Source: Magnolia sinica (Eukaryota; Streptophyta; Magnoliopsida; Magnoliales; Magnoliaceae). Taken from it: a stretch of 64,000 nucleotides of DNA. The notes beneath the pieces are model-generated. The model worked only from the letters and a program-made list of their open reading frames with translations. It was not told where the DNA came from and made no database searches. Made by a program: the position numbers and the translations under genes. Shown one piece after another: positions 11,139-22,983 of the stretch. The DNA is taken from contig NC_080583.1 in the NCBI RefSeq assembly GCF_029962835.1, positions 496,001-560,000 of the forward strand. Direction: 5' to 3'. Within the stretch, counting starts at the first letter, position 1, and each line of letters opens with the position of its first letter.

Positions 11139-11881
11139 TTTTTGTATCATTTTTCCATTTTAAAAAAACTAATGAAATTATAATAATTGATTATTTACGT
11201 GACATTTACATTAAATTTGGAAAATCAAACAAGCCTCCGCAGGCAGGCAGGAAAGAGGTGCAGTTAAGCTCCGACCATGGATGGTGTGGATATAACACAT
11301 AAATATGATCAGGGCCGTGAAATTATGGCACGTTAATACACCTCCGCCAATCCACGTGTCTCTGGTAATTGTTAAGGGTTATGATGATCGGCCAGCTGGT
11401 TATATGTAACAAGTAATAAAATGCAATGATATGGTCACGTCCAATCAATTTTTAAAATTCCCTTTCGACTCTACTGCCGGTAAATGAACAGCTTCGTACC
11501 ATAGGTTCTACCCATAATAATTTCAAGATCACATTAGTTAAATAATCTCAACATATGATCAGTGGAGACTTTGTTGGCTGATTTTAGACCATTGGATATT
11601 TATATCAACCGTCCATTAGAAGTTTACTAATATGTTAATTTGGACGATTTATTTTGAGCTACTCGCATCTAACTGTTATATTCTGTTACTGCACGTGTGT
11701 CAAATATCATGCTGGGTAATTTTTTCTCCTGTAAAGGTAGGGAAAAATGGAAAAGTACTTTTGTCTACTCTTAAAATATATTCTCCTTGGAATGATTTCA
11801 TAGCATCTGGTGTGGTACATTAGCTTTGTCTGTTGCCCCAGGTGCATGATTGTAGGATGTAGATCACACCATGCACCACGT
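11139..11881. other. Intergenic sequence without recognisable gene
   Basis: No coding pattern and no recognised repeat. The 63-codon open frame near 11632 shows no family features. Confidence 0.4.
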
Positions 11882-12267
11882 GTAAAGTTGGGAATTGAGT
11901 TGAGTCAGATCGAGGATCGAGTTAGGCTGACCCAGCTTGATCCGGTTTTGAAATAGGCCTGACCCGAACTTGACCCGACTCGGTACCGAGTCTAGCATGC
12001 CTGACCCAATTCGAGTCTAGGTCTAGCTTAGACTAATTAAAACCGAGTCCGATCCGATCAAAAGTACCGAGTCGGGTTGAGTTGGCACCGAGTCAGTTCG
12101 AGAGATGAGGGATGAAGGGAACAGATGTGAGAGAGAGAAGAGGAGGAGGGTGGTGATGATGGTGGGTGGCTGCTGGGCTTAGAAGAAGAGGGAGGGAGAG
12201 AGATAGTTTGGAATCGGATCGAGGTTGGTTGCGAGTGTAGTGAGTAAGGTTAGAAATTAGGAGTTTT

Positions 12268-12305
<38 letters not shown>

Positions 12306-12520
12306 AAATCCGAGTTGAGTTAAATTTCGAATCTAGTCAAGTCTAACCAAATCAAGTTTCAGGTTGAGTCGTGTCGAGTTACTGGGTAACTTGGACTAAA
12401 CTCAGTTCGAGTTCAGATTACTCGGTTCGGACCAACTTACCCATTCGGTTCAGGTCGAGTCAGGTCCGAATGACTCCGGCGAGTCAAGTTGTCCCATGCC
12501 CAACTTTGACCACGGGCACT
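11882..12520. mobile_element. hAT-like non-autonomous element, GAGTCGGGT-rich
   Basis: The left end 'aaagttgggaattgag' and the right end 'catgcccaactttgacc' are inverse (AAAGTTGGG against CCCAACTTT). The interior is a degenerate repetition of 'ccgagtcgggttgag' and its complement, which could form extended hairpins. A GA-rich block and a (CA)n tract (12272-12302) lie in the middle. I infer a hAT-type MITE from this style. No 8-bp target duplication was established. Confidence 0.5.
12272..12302. repeat. (CA)n microsatellite
   Basis: About 15 CA units inside the GAGTCGGGT-rich element. Confidence 0.9.
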
Positions 12521-12539
12521 AGTAGTGTGTTGGCGTGGT

Positions 12540-12838
12540 AAAGTTTTGTGAGCCCCACTATGATGTATGTATTATATTCACACCCTTCATCTATTTTGTG
12601 AGATCATTTTAGAACATAAACTAAAAACATGAAGTAGATCTAAACCACGAGTGAGTCACACAACAGAAAGATGTGAGGAATATTGAATGGCCTGCCATTG
12701 AAAACTTCTTGAAGGCCAGAAGTTTTGGAACATGCTGATATTTGTATTTTACCTTCATCCAGGACTGTGTGACCTCATGCACAGGCTGCATGGATAATAA
12801 ACAGCGAACCTAGAAAGATTTCAATAGTGAGCGTTGTC
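12540..12838. repeat. Foldback MITE, left part
   Basis: Left arm 'gtgagccccactatgatgta' followed by 'gagatcattttagaaca', then spacer words 'catgctgatatttgtatttt' and 'ggactgtgtgacctcatg'. The right arm is reduced to 'aaagatttcaatagtgagcg'. Confidence 0.6.
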
Positions 12839-13035
12839 TTCGGCTTCATGATTGTAGATAGTAATGTTCAGGGTGCATACCAAGGAAGTGACCTCGTGAT
12901 GAGTGTACTTTTTGCGCCCAGTAATTTTGTGGTGGGGCCTGCCATTGAACTAATGGCGTGTGGGCAGTACAAATAGGATAGCTCCAATTTATTTTGTTTT
13001 TGTTTTTTTCTCTCCATGCCAGGTAAAACCTGGTT

Positions 13036-13058
13036 TATATATATATATATATATATAT
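13036..13058. repeat. (TA)n microsatellite
   Basis: A short pure TA tract. Confidence 0.9.
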
Positions 13059-14097
13059 CATGGATGCTAAGTTTCAATGTGGAAATAGCTTTTTTAAACA
13101 TATTGTTAAGTTGGTCCTTAATGAAGAGGTATGATGTAATTATCTCGACTTAAATTTTTTAAAATTAAACTTATAAAGAAGAGCTCTCAACCAAATAACA
13201 TTTCTTGTCACGTGTTCCTTAAATCTATAGTCTAACCTCAGCAGAAGATCAAACCATAATAGATTGTTTTCTTACATACTCTTTTAATTCATCAGATTAC
13301 CACCGATAAAAGTATAAAATCTGATGGTGGATAGAATATCATCAAACAACCAAGCCTAGCTAGTATTGAAGGTGTCCATGGTCAGAATACAAAAGGCTTT
13401 ACTCTAAAGTGACTTTAAGATATGGAAGAATACAAAAAAGATAACATCAAAGTTGGGTAGGCAGGAGGCTTATTGAAATTGACTAGCTCCACTCAACTAA
13501 CTACACTCATGACATAAGCTATACCACACCTGGTAATCAATAAATAAATAAATAAATTTACTGGTGAGACATCGAGAAATACCCTCCATAAGAATATCAA
13601 CCAGATGCAACCTAGTGGATTGAAGAAGATCAATGACATACTTCCATCGAAAGATATAAAAAGTTCTTGTACAACATCAATGTCATATAAAATACCGTGA
13701 GGGATCAAGATTTTTAATTTCAAAGTTGTGATGGTAAAATAAAAAATAAAAACTATCCAGATAATTGTGACGTCATTGTAACAATGTTATCAATGTAGAC
13801 TGTTACAGCACTGTTGAAAGCCCGACTCCAATCATGCTTGTGGAGATTGTTTCAAAGCATACAATGGAGTAGTTGAGAAATTCAGAACAAGTAATCTAAT
13901 GATGATTTATCTAATTGAAAATCTCTTTGAAAAAAGTATGGGAATGTAAATAGTAGTTTGGTGTAGAACTCTCAAAAAGACAGAAAAACTGAGAGAGAGT
14001 TTTGCAAAACGTACCAACCTGTGCATCACTGTCCATCTACACACCAGTGCACTTTGCCAGTGCTGCAAAGATGTTCAATGTCTGAACAGCCCATAAA
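13059..14097. other. Intergenic sequence without recognisable gene
   Basis: AT-rich with no coding pattern. The short frame on the - strand near 13493-13723 has no conserved motif. Confidence 0.4.
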
Positions 14098-14490
14098 GTG
14101 GGCCCCAGTGGGTCAATGGCTGGCCTAAAAATAAGGCCAGTCCACTCATCAGATGTGTGCCACAGTGCCAGTGTACAAAATCTCAAGTTTGTGAGAAATT
14201 CATCTCGTCTATCCATTTTTCCAACTCATATAAGGATATATGAGCCCAAAATTAAGGTGGATATCAAAACTCAAGTAAGCCACACAACAGACAAAAAGTG
14301 GAGAAAGAAATACCTATATTTGAAACTTTTCCAGGTCTGCTTATGTTTGTGTCATCCAAAGTGTTCATAAGATCACAAAAATATTAGCTTGATAGAGAGC
14401 TTCTGTACTTCTAGGCAATCATTTCTCACTATTTATTGTCCTGTGGTCCACTTGAGTTTTAGATCTCATATTCTGACACAAGATGGATAA
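14098..14490. repeat. Foldback MITE, diverged copy
   Basis: Begins 'gtgggccccagtgg', then 'gtctatccatttttccaact' and 'tcaagtaagccacac'. The right arm is 'ctgtggtccacttgagtttt' then 'agatctcat'. It lacks the right terminal core. Confidence 0.6.
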
Positions 14491-14566
14491 AAATGGGAAG
14501 GGATGGGCTACTCCTTGTGCAACCAGCTAATGGCTGGTGGTTGGCTGGTGGCAGGGAGAGTAGCCA

Positions 14567-15069
14567 ATCCGTTTCCGGAAAAAATAAAAAGATTTCTGGG
14601 AATGTATGTATGAGTAAACTCATTTGGGCCCACCTTGAATGTATCTGGTCTATCCATATGGTCCACCCGTTTTTTAATCTAATTTAAGGGGGTTGAGCCC
14701 AATTTGAAGCATATCCAAAGATCAAGTGGATCATACCACATGAAACAATAGGGATAATAATTACACCGTTGATACCTTTGTTATATAGCATGTTCATAAT
14801 ATCATAAAGACATGGATGAATGGAAAACACAAATATAAGCTTGATCCAAAACTTTTGTGGCCCCTAATAATTTTTCAACGGTAGATGTTCAATTCAACTA
14901 TTTCTTATGGTGTGGTCCATTTGGACATTTTATATGCTTCATTTTTGGGCTAATGCCCTAAAATTTTCGGGTAAAATGGATGGATGGAGAGGATAAAATA
15001 TATAAAACATGGTGGACCTCACGGAGTTTACTCAGTACGCTAAGTAACTCACTTCGCAATCCGCTTCCA
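14567..15069. repeat. Foldback MITE, full-length copy
   Basis: Left: 'gagtaaactcatttgggccc' and 'tccaaagatcaagtgga'. Spacer: 'gacatggatgaatgg' and 'gcttgatccaaaac'. Right: 'atggtgtggtccatttgga', 'atggatggatgga', then 'gagtttactcagta' and 'cgcaatccgcttcc'. The AGTAAACTC/GAGTTTACT ends are good inverses. Confidence 0.8.
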
Positions 15070-15742
15070 GATTTCTGACAAACATGCCCCACTTAGCTTC
15101 CGGCTGCAGGAACTTCCTGCAGTCGGGTAGCGTTTTCGTTTGAAAGCTGTTCAGTCTTCGTATTTGACTGGCATCTTCCTCGTTTCTGACTCTGTCACGT
15201 GTCAGCACGCCAAGAGGCTCACCTCAATGATTTTGTTTCATTTGTCCATTGCAAAGAGCATGTTGCGGTGCGGCAAAGATGTGAACCGTCCATCAGTGGG
15301 GCCCGCTGTCGATGGCTCGAGGTCAGGGTCCTTAACGTATCATCCCCCCCGTATCGTACAAGTGTGGCCCATGTGTCATTGATCCAAACCGTTGGCTGGA
15401 TGGTCCTGACTGTGGATGGTGGATGTCCGGATAATTTTTTTTTGAACCAGACGTCTCTAGCCGTTGAATGTAGTCAGAAGCTAAGAGGTCGGTCAGGGAT
15501 AAGCTTCTTGTTCACTTGCTTCAAAGACTCGGTTACTTGGCTCGACTCGTTCGATCCTTAGTCTACTCACACCAAACCAGTTAGGGGTGACTCAGCCTAT
15601 CTCGAAACATAAAATTCAGATAATGCAGGATTTACGAAAGAAATAAATACAAATTTTCCAATGCTGAAAATGTATTATAAGATTTTTTAATAAATTTTAT
15701 TGAAGTAATAAATTCATAAAATGGCTCTTTAAGTTATCTTTA
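15070..15742. other. Intergenic sequence, one open frame judged non-coding
   Basis: Overlapping plus-strand open frames lie at 15140-15382 and 15199-15561. They overlap each other, resemble no family I know and contain repeat vocabulary ('gtggggcccgctg'). I treat the region as non-coding. Confidence 0.4.
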
Positions 15743-15915
15743 GGGGGCTTTTGAATAGTAAGTTCTCCTTACTTATACATTAAACAGTTTATCTTAATTT
15801 TTACTTATTAATCTAAAGTGTTTGAGTAACTTTAAACCAAACATATCTCAAATAAGTTACTCATCTACTGCTGTAAGTTAAAAAAGTAACTTATATGGTA
15901 GTATTCAAACGACCC
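15743..15915. mobile_element. Tourist-like MITE (173 bp) with TTA flanks
   Basis: The inverted ends GGG(GGC/TCG)TTTTGAATA-like ('gggggcttttgaatag' and 'gtattcaaacgaccc') are bounded on both sides by TTA (15740-15742 and 15916-15918). A 3-bp TTA target duplication is typical of PIF/Harbinger-derived Tourist MITEs. The interior is AT-rich and non-coding. Confidence 0.65.
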
Positions 15916-15918
15916 TTA

Positions 15919-17460
15919 GGGTCTGTTTGGATCTTAAGTTGCTGAACATTTGATGTCTAGGACTAAATTTCTACTCCTATAAAATGGGCCATAAGAGACT
16001 CATATGGACTGCTGAAGGATGAACCCACCATTGACTAATGAATGAATATTGAAACTAACACAATCAAATATTGGCCACATATATAAAGCATAAAGCAACA
16101 ATTTCTTAAGTAAGGTTCTACTTAATTAAAAGATATAAAAAAAATTAATCTCTTATATTAGTTATTGGCCGTGTGTGAAAGGTGTTCCCAAGGAGGAGAG
16201 AAAACACTCCTTTTTATTGCTTCAATTCATTAAAAACCACCCATACAAACAGTGTAAGAGTACTACATGTGCATGTAGATCATCAATTTCAGAGAAATTC
16301 TCCTCACATCATGCTTATATGCATGAACATGTCATTTTACACATGAGCTGTTCCTGAAATGTACATTTAAGTGCTACAAATGAACCATCTGCCATGCATG
16401 ATGGTGTACATACAGCTAAATTGGCAATGTGTCTAACATACGGCATGTGGGCAGCGGAAGTTTCAACGATGCTTCGACCTTCTTGACATCTTCTCCATTA
16501 CACATGAAGAGTTTTTTAATCTTGAGCACATTTCCCCCATTTTTTATCTATGTCATTTAATGATTCTCCTAAGTGTATTTTTCTCTTTGCGAAATGGGAA
16601 TTTCTTTCCTATGTCATTAACTACTCTTGTTCTCGTCATTGTCTTCAAATATATACATTTGAGAGAGAGAGAGAGAGAATAAAAATAGAATAATGGTTTG
16701 TACGCGACATACATTTATAGCCGATAATGGAATAAAATTGAATAATGGTCTCTACAAGACATGCAATTCTATCTTGTGATGGAATGTCGCTATCTTAGGA
16801 CCCACCTCATAATCTGTTTGGACTACTCTAATGTGTGCTACACTACCATGTGCTTAGGAAGGCAGAAAAATGCATTCCCAGTTAATTTGTAAAATCATTT
16901 AGCTAGAAATGGGAAAATACCAGCTTTCTAAGACTTAGTTTTTGGAGGTAATATTTTATATCACATGACTTAGTTTTTGGAGGTAAGATTTAATACATCA
17001 CATGGGTGACAAAGCATGCTTTACAAGCAATCTGGTAGGTTGCCTTACAAGCAAGATATTTTGATGATGGACATTTGTATCTTTAAAAATGACATGCATA
17101 TGGAATCCAGACCCAACTCAAAAGTAAAGGTTTGGGTTGTGTTTTGTCACCTAAAATTAACCAGGTGGGTTTTGGATTTGCTAGGCCAGACCACACCTTG
17201 CCTTCTATTGTTATAATATAATTAGTTACAAGACTCTAAACTTAGCTATAATGAGTATAATTTAATTATTTATAATAAAAGTTCTATTTTACATTACCTA
17301 ACAGTTCTAAATATATTATTGATATTTTTATATTTTTTCTATAAAATAATAGTATTTTTATTTTTTAAATTTTAATCAAATGGGTGTGGAGAGTTGGGTT
17401 TAGTTTGACTTATTTATAGATGAGTTTTGAGATTTTAATATGTTTAATAAATGGTTAGGT
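15919..17460. other. Intergenic sequence without recognisable gene
   Basis: AT-rich, with a short (GA)n tract at about 16662-16680. I see no coding pattern. It ends at the left LTR of the copia element. Confidence 0.4.
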
Positions 17461-17601
17461 TTTATTAAAGTGTATCTTCAATACTACAATCAAGGATTCT
17501 CCAATTAATATAGTCATTGTTTCTATCTTTGGGTGATAGCCATTTTATGTGTAATCTTTTATATATGTGTATACATAGGGATTAAAGATAATAACAAAAA
17601 G

Positions 17602-17650
<49 letters not shown>

Positions 17651-17666
17651 TTCCTTAGTTTTATCT
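17461..17666 (+). repeat. Copia left (5') LTR
   Basis: About 205 bp, matching 33924-34187 through 'aaagtgtat', 'tttgggtgatagcc' and 'catagggattaaagataata'. Both end in a long CT tract and 'ccttagttttatct'. It lacks the extra tandem block present in the right LTR. A rough count gives about 12 substitutions over some 175 aligned bases, so the insertion is older than the nested Athila element. Confidence 0.8.
17606..17652. repeat. (CT)n microsatellite inside left copia LTR
   Basis: A CT tract with one GT interruption, at the same place in the LTR as the tract at 34122-34172. Confidence 0.9.
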
Positions 17667-19535
17667 TGGAATCAAAGCAAAGTTAGTATTATTTTATTTT
17701 ATTTTTTCTTTCCCAGGGTTGATAATCTGGATTGAATCAACGCCTGGTGATATGATTTGATATTTTTTTTTTCTTCGGTGCCAAGATCCAGTTGTTGTTT
17801 GTTGGTTTTTTGTGATTTTTTTTCAATGGAGGACGACAGATCGTCCATTGGAAAAACTGTTGTTGCACCTCTATCTTTTACGCAGCCCCTCGTAATTGAG
17901 AAAGAGAGTCCAACTCTTCATATTACCACCGTCAAATTCAATGGAACCAATTACTTGACATGAGCAAGATCTGCGAAGCTCTATATTTCTGGATGTGGGG
18001 AGATAGCATATATTACAGGGACAGTTAATGCACCAGATACATCAGACTTGGCAGCCGTTGAACGATGAGAATAAGAGAATTCAATTGTTATGTCCTGGTT
18101 ACTTCATTCTATGAAGCCAGAGATTGAGAATACATATATGTTTCTGCAGACTGCAAACCAGATCTGGGATCTTGTGCAGTAGACATATTCTCAGAAGAAG
18201 AATGCTTCCCGCATTTATCAGTTGGATGTAGAGACCTCACAACTCAATCAGGGGGAGAAGACCCTATCAGAGTATTATAATACTTTTCGACAAAGATGAG
18301 AAGAACTTGATCAATATCATACCTTCGATTGGGAAAGCCCCAAAGATGGAGAGATTTTTTCAAAGTTTATTGAAGAGAAACGCGTATATCAGTTCCTTGA
18401 AAGTTTGAACCCGGAATATGAGACTGCTCGTGTGCAGATTTTGAGTGGAAAAGATGATTTTCTACTTTTAGGAGATTTGTATGCTTATATTTATTCCGAG
18501 GAAAATAGGCGTTACTGTATGGGCCAAGAAATGATCCAGCCTGTAGATAAAGCGACAATGGCTGTAAATAGATAGGGTTGGAGAGCATTGGTGACACCTA
18601 TAGTATTATCGCCACCTGTGTTTCCTTCTCGCCCAAGTAAAAATCAGAAGAACTCCTAGCATTTTTGTGACCATTGTAAGAAATATGGACATATCAAACA
18701 GTTCTGCTATTTTCTCAATGGGTCTCCACAGAAAGGGCCTACCTTGCCACAAGTGAATTGGAGTTCATCATCACCATCCGCTCAGACTGCCTTTACTGCT
18801 GAGATTCCGGTTCAGAATCATGCCTCCTGTTGCACCTTCTGATCGTCTTACTATATCTCGAGAAGATCTGGATCGATTCCGGGTCCTAATGGTACAGTTT
18901 GACAAAAAGACAGTTACCTCCACTTTTGCACAGTCAAATACATTTGCTTCAATGAACACCGTTTTCATTGTTCCTTCCTCATCCTAGATCATCGATTCAG
19001 GAGCATTTAATAATATGAGCGGTATGCCTTCTCTTTTCCGTACATATTATCTTTGTTCCGATAGAGATAAAGTTCGATTAGCTGATGGATCTCTTTCTTC
19101 TGTTGCAGGGAAAGGACTCAAAAATGCTACCCCCTCTCTACCACTCTCTAATGTGTTGTATGTTCCTCAACTCACTATCAATCTTTTATCTATCAGTAGC
19201 ATTACACAGTCGTTGAATTGTAGTGTTACATTTTTTCCATCTTATTGTCTTTTTCAGGATCTAGTAACGAAGAAAACGTTGGCAGTGAACGTGAAGCTAA
19301 TGGTTTGTACATCCTCGATGATCCGCAAACTCCAAGTGTGCTTCAACCATGTGCATTGCAGAGTCAGCTCGTAGTAGCAAATAAACATCATATTATGTTA
19401 TGGCATAACCGGCTAAGTCACATTTCTTTTTCATTTATGAAACATTTGCTTCCAGCTTTATTTTCTGGTCAATCAGTTTCTAACTTTCAGTGTGAAATTT
19501 GTCAATTGTCCAAACATTGTAGAATTACTTATTAA

Positions 19536-21602
19536 TGTTTTATTTAAACCAACCTGATTTAAATGATTTTAAACTCGCAAGTATACGAATCAAATGTAAA
19601 TATGGTACGTATTACGAGATCGTTCCCACGAGGACTAGTTGTCACAATTCGAAATTTACGACTCTTCTTAACTAATCCAACAAATAGTTTAACGAACTAA
19701 TAACAAAAATCTATGGAAAATAACTAAGAACAAGGAGCAAAATTCAATCAAGCAGAAGACTAGGACTTTCGAATCCACCCCTAATTATCCTAACCCTTGT
19801 TTTACTTGTTGATTCACCCTATTCAGATTGATATAAATTAAATAAATCACAAACTATGTCCTTGGTCGGGCACACAGAATGTGTAATCCCTTAAAGCATA
19901 TGGATCACATCTTTCCATCCATGGTCAGGCATGAAGAGATGTAGATTCCTGTTTCTTCCTCTATAGGAAACCTGTTCATGGTCAGATACAAGCACCTAGA
20001 ATAATATTTCAAACAACATCCATAACTAGACTTTGGTTATGCCCATAGCATAGAGAAGTAAGGAAATTCCAGTCAAGCACACTAGAGAAAGAAACAAATC
20101 AATCAAGTTAAAATTAAATCAACAAACAAGGATCATTCAAGTTAGAGGCTTCATCTCAGCCCTAGCTAAGGAATTTAGCTATCCATGTGATCAATTAGAA
20201 AGTAAGAAAAATAAAATTGATGAAATAAAAACATCCTTCTCTCCTCTTTCTTCTCTTTTCTTCTTTTTTCTTCTCTTTCTCTTCTCTAGATCTGTTCCCT
20301 GGCTCCCCTTTCTTCTCTTCTGCTTTTTTTTTCTCTCCAAACCGAGCTCTCCCTTTCTTATAGCAATGTAGGCGGTGGAGAGATGTGTTGGGATGCGTAC
20401 AAAGAGTCGGTGGAAAGGTCTTTACGCACCAGTGTGCGTAACTTCTTTACGCAGCCAAGATGTCACTTGAAACAGCACCACTTTCCTTGCTCATTTTCCA
20501 AAGAAACACCATCCCTTGGGGCGTTTTTGAATGCTCTACACCATGGATAGTTCAGATATTGCATCTGATCAATGATGGTGGGCCATAACCGCCTGGAAAT
20601 CCATTTCTTTCACGGACGTGCATAGGCTTACGCACGAGGCTGCGTTGACGTGATTGGTGGGCCCCACAGTAGTGTTTTCGAGTAAATCCACCCCGTCCAT
20701 TAGATTCATCTCGAAAAACCATTTGGAATTGACTGGTTTTGGGTTAGATTCGATGTAGCACACATGGTTTTCTTCTCTGCCGTCTGTCTTGCGTTTGGAC
20801 GGTTAAAAATCGATCTCTGCTATCATCTAAAATACTGCCACCTAGGCGATGGTAATATGGGCCATTATGGTCTAATAGACGGTCCAAATTGGACCTACGA
20901 ATCGTGATGGTGGCCCACAACAGGGGACCGCAAGTCCCTGTTTCACGTTTTTGTGAAGCAGGAAACGAAAGTTTCCTTTTTTGGCTGGAGCTACGGGTCA
21001 AAGTCAGTTTGGCCCGACTTTGACTGCAATGCATGGCTAGTGCATTAGTTTATTATGCACACACTGTTCGGGTGGGGTCCACTGCGATATTTCTGAGAAA
21101 TCCAATCCATCCATTTAATTGGCATCCCCATTTAAGGCGTTGAATCCGAATTTGAGGCATATCCAGATAGAATGTGGGCCCCGCTTAACGAATTATGGGG
21201 CTGATCTGGCCGTTGGGCCACTTTCTGAGATATTCAATATCTGAAAATTTATGTGTACGGTTAATTTATGGCCTCCAGGTCATGTATGAAGTTTCGAGCT
21301 AATCGGATGGCGGGAACCATGTGATCTTGCATTCTGCACCAATTTCGGGCCTCTTTAACGTGAATGGCTTGATTTTCTCGGATCCTTGGCATGTAAATTC
21401 TTCAGTCTTAGTTCTCTGGAGTGCGTCCCTTGCTCTGGTGACTTCAGAGTGTCAAATCCACGCTTGTAGTACTTTTTTTTCCATCAACGCTCCTGATTTC
21501 ATCCTGCAATAAATATATAATTAAAATACTCCGTTAAGCATTATCATATACGTAAAATCAGGCAATAATCGGGGTCTGATAGGAAATATTCGACCCTCAT
21601 CA
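19536..21602 (-). repeat. Athila 3' LTR (left copy)
   Basis: 2067 bp, aligning over its whole length with 29131-31195. In one 420-bp stretch (20341-20760) I counted about 21 differences, mostly transitions, i.e. roughly 5 percent. It contains a pyrimidine-rich CTTTTCTTCT block near 20235-20290 and the words 'gtgggccccacag' and 'ccccgtccatt', which resemble the foldback MITE vocabulary. Confidence 0.9.
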
Positions 21603-22983
21603 CAACCCCCAACTAGCATTTTGCTAGTCCCGAGCAAAACATGCAAAAAATAATTTCAGAAATTCACGACAATTTCTGTAAACCCAAGTGACTTGTGAAC
21701 CTATAATTGAGATGCGAAAATTCTAGGATTCATGAATGGTGAGCAGTATTTTTTTCCTGGAATCAAGCTCATGGTACACTTCATAATCAAGTTCAAAATG
21801 TTAATCCATTAATTAGAATAATTCTAAACATCGAGTTCCATGAGTGTATAGTGTAATCTCGACTTACAATCATTAAGAGATCCAATTGTCAATTTCATGA
21901 TATCATTGGTAATTAACAACGGAATTCATGACATCCAAACTTAAAACCAATACTTATCTCACAGATTAACTTTTCATTCTACCAGCCTTTGATTTTTTTT
22001 TTCTGAACAGTAACGCCAAGGAGGCGAATCAAGTCCTCACCTATAGGGAGCAAACCTATGGCAAAAACTTGTCGCCTAACTTTTTCAAATGACAACCATA
22101 GGGAATCGAATCTATACCTATAGGGAGCAAACCTATGGAGAAGATTATATGACTTACCCTTTCTTTCAATTCTTATTTATAGACCGAAGCTATAAAAAAA
22201 TATTCAGGCTAGTTCCTTTCATGCTTAGTGATTACCAAGTTAATCATTCAATGTTGAAACGGAACCTTAATGTGCAACCAAGATGTGATATATGAGATCA
22301 TAACTCAATCAATGTTTAAAAGTTCTAATCATGGGTTAACAATTCAAACTCAACTGTGAAATCTAACAGATGGTTGAATCCAAGAGTTATAAATTACCGA
22401 CATTCTGTACCTTGCAATGTTAAAATCACATTTATCCTTCAAAATCACTTCAAATGCACAAGAAATTTCAGAAAAATTTAAAAATTTTCACAATTTGTGC
22501 TCAAGACCAAGAAAATACTGATGAGGTAACCTAATTGCCTACCCCCAACCTAAAATCTACATTGTCCTCAATGTAAAAGAAATAAACATGCAATGCTCAT
22601 GAGACAACAAAAGTAAAAAAAAGGAGTGATGGACAAATAGTACCTGTATGAAAGAATCTACAGGCTTTCCAAAAAATATCCCTGTAAGAGCAAGTCAGCA
22701 TAAGAGAGAAATTAACAAAAGCAAATGATAAAAACGCAAAAAGAAAATCATATCTATACCACTTTCACAGGTGCTCTCGATTGCATTTAGCGTATGCAAC
22801 AAGCCTTTAAACCCCTAGGTTACCCCTAGTGGACGAGTTGTAGTCTCGTGAGGGTTTGCAGAAATGCTACCCACAAACATTGACCAATGAATGAGAAAAG
22901 TGAAATGGAATGAAAAACTGGGTTGCCTCCCAGGAGCGCTAAGTTTAACGTCTTCAGCCAGACAAGAATGGACCATGAATTAA
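21603..22983 (-). other. Athila 3' untranslated region
   Basis: Between integrase and the 3' LTR. It has the purine tract beside the LTR and the stretch 'ctacattgtcctcaatgtaa', seen on the + strand, which is common in this lineage. No coding region was recognised. A short direct repeat 'ctatagggagcaaacctatg' occurs at 22041 and 22118. Confidence 0.6.

Noticed and set aside
15140-15561. Overlapping open frames of 80 and 120 codons
   Set aside because: Two overlapping frames in repeat-like sequence, with no family resemblance, no splice context and no support from codon pattern.
20569-21034. Minus-strand open frames recurring at 30163-30628
   Set aside because: They recur because they lie in the two Athila LTRs. 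They are non-coding LTR sequence, not a duplicated gene.
22507-22983. Envelope-like gene after the Athila integrase
   Set aside because: Some Athila elements carry one, but the space between integrase and 3' LTR here is short and shows no recognisable envelope-type protein.
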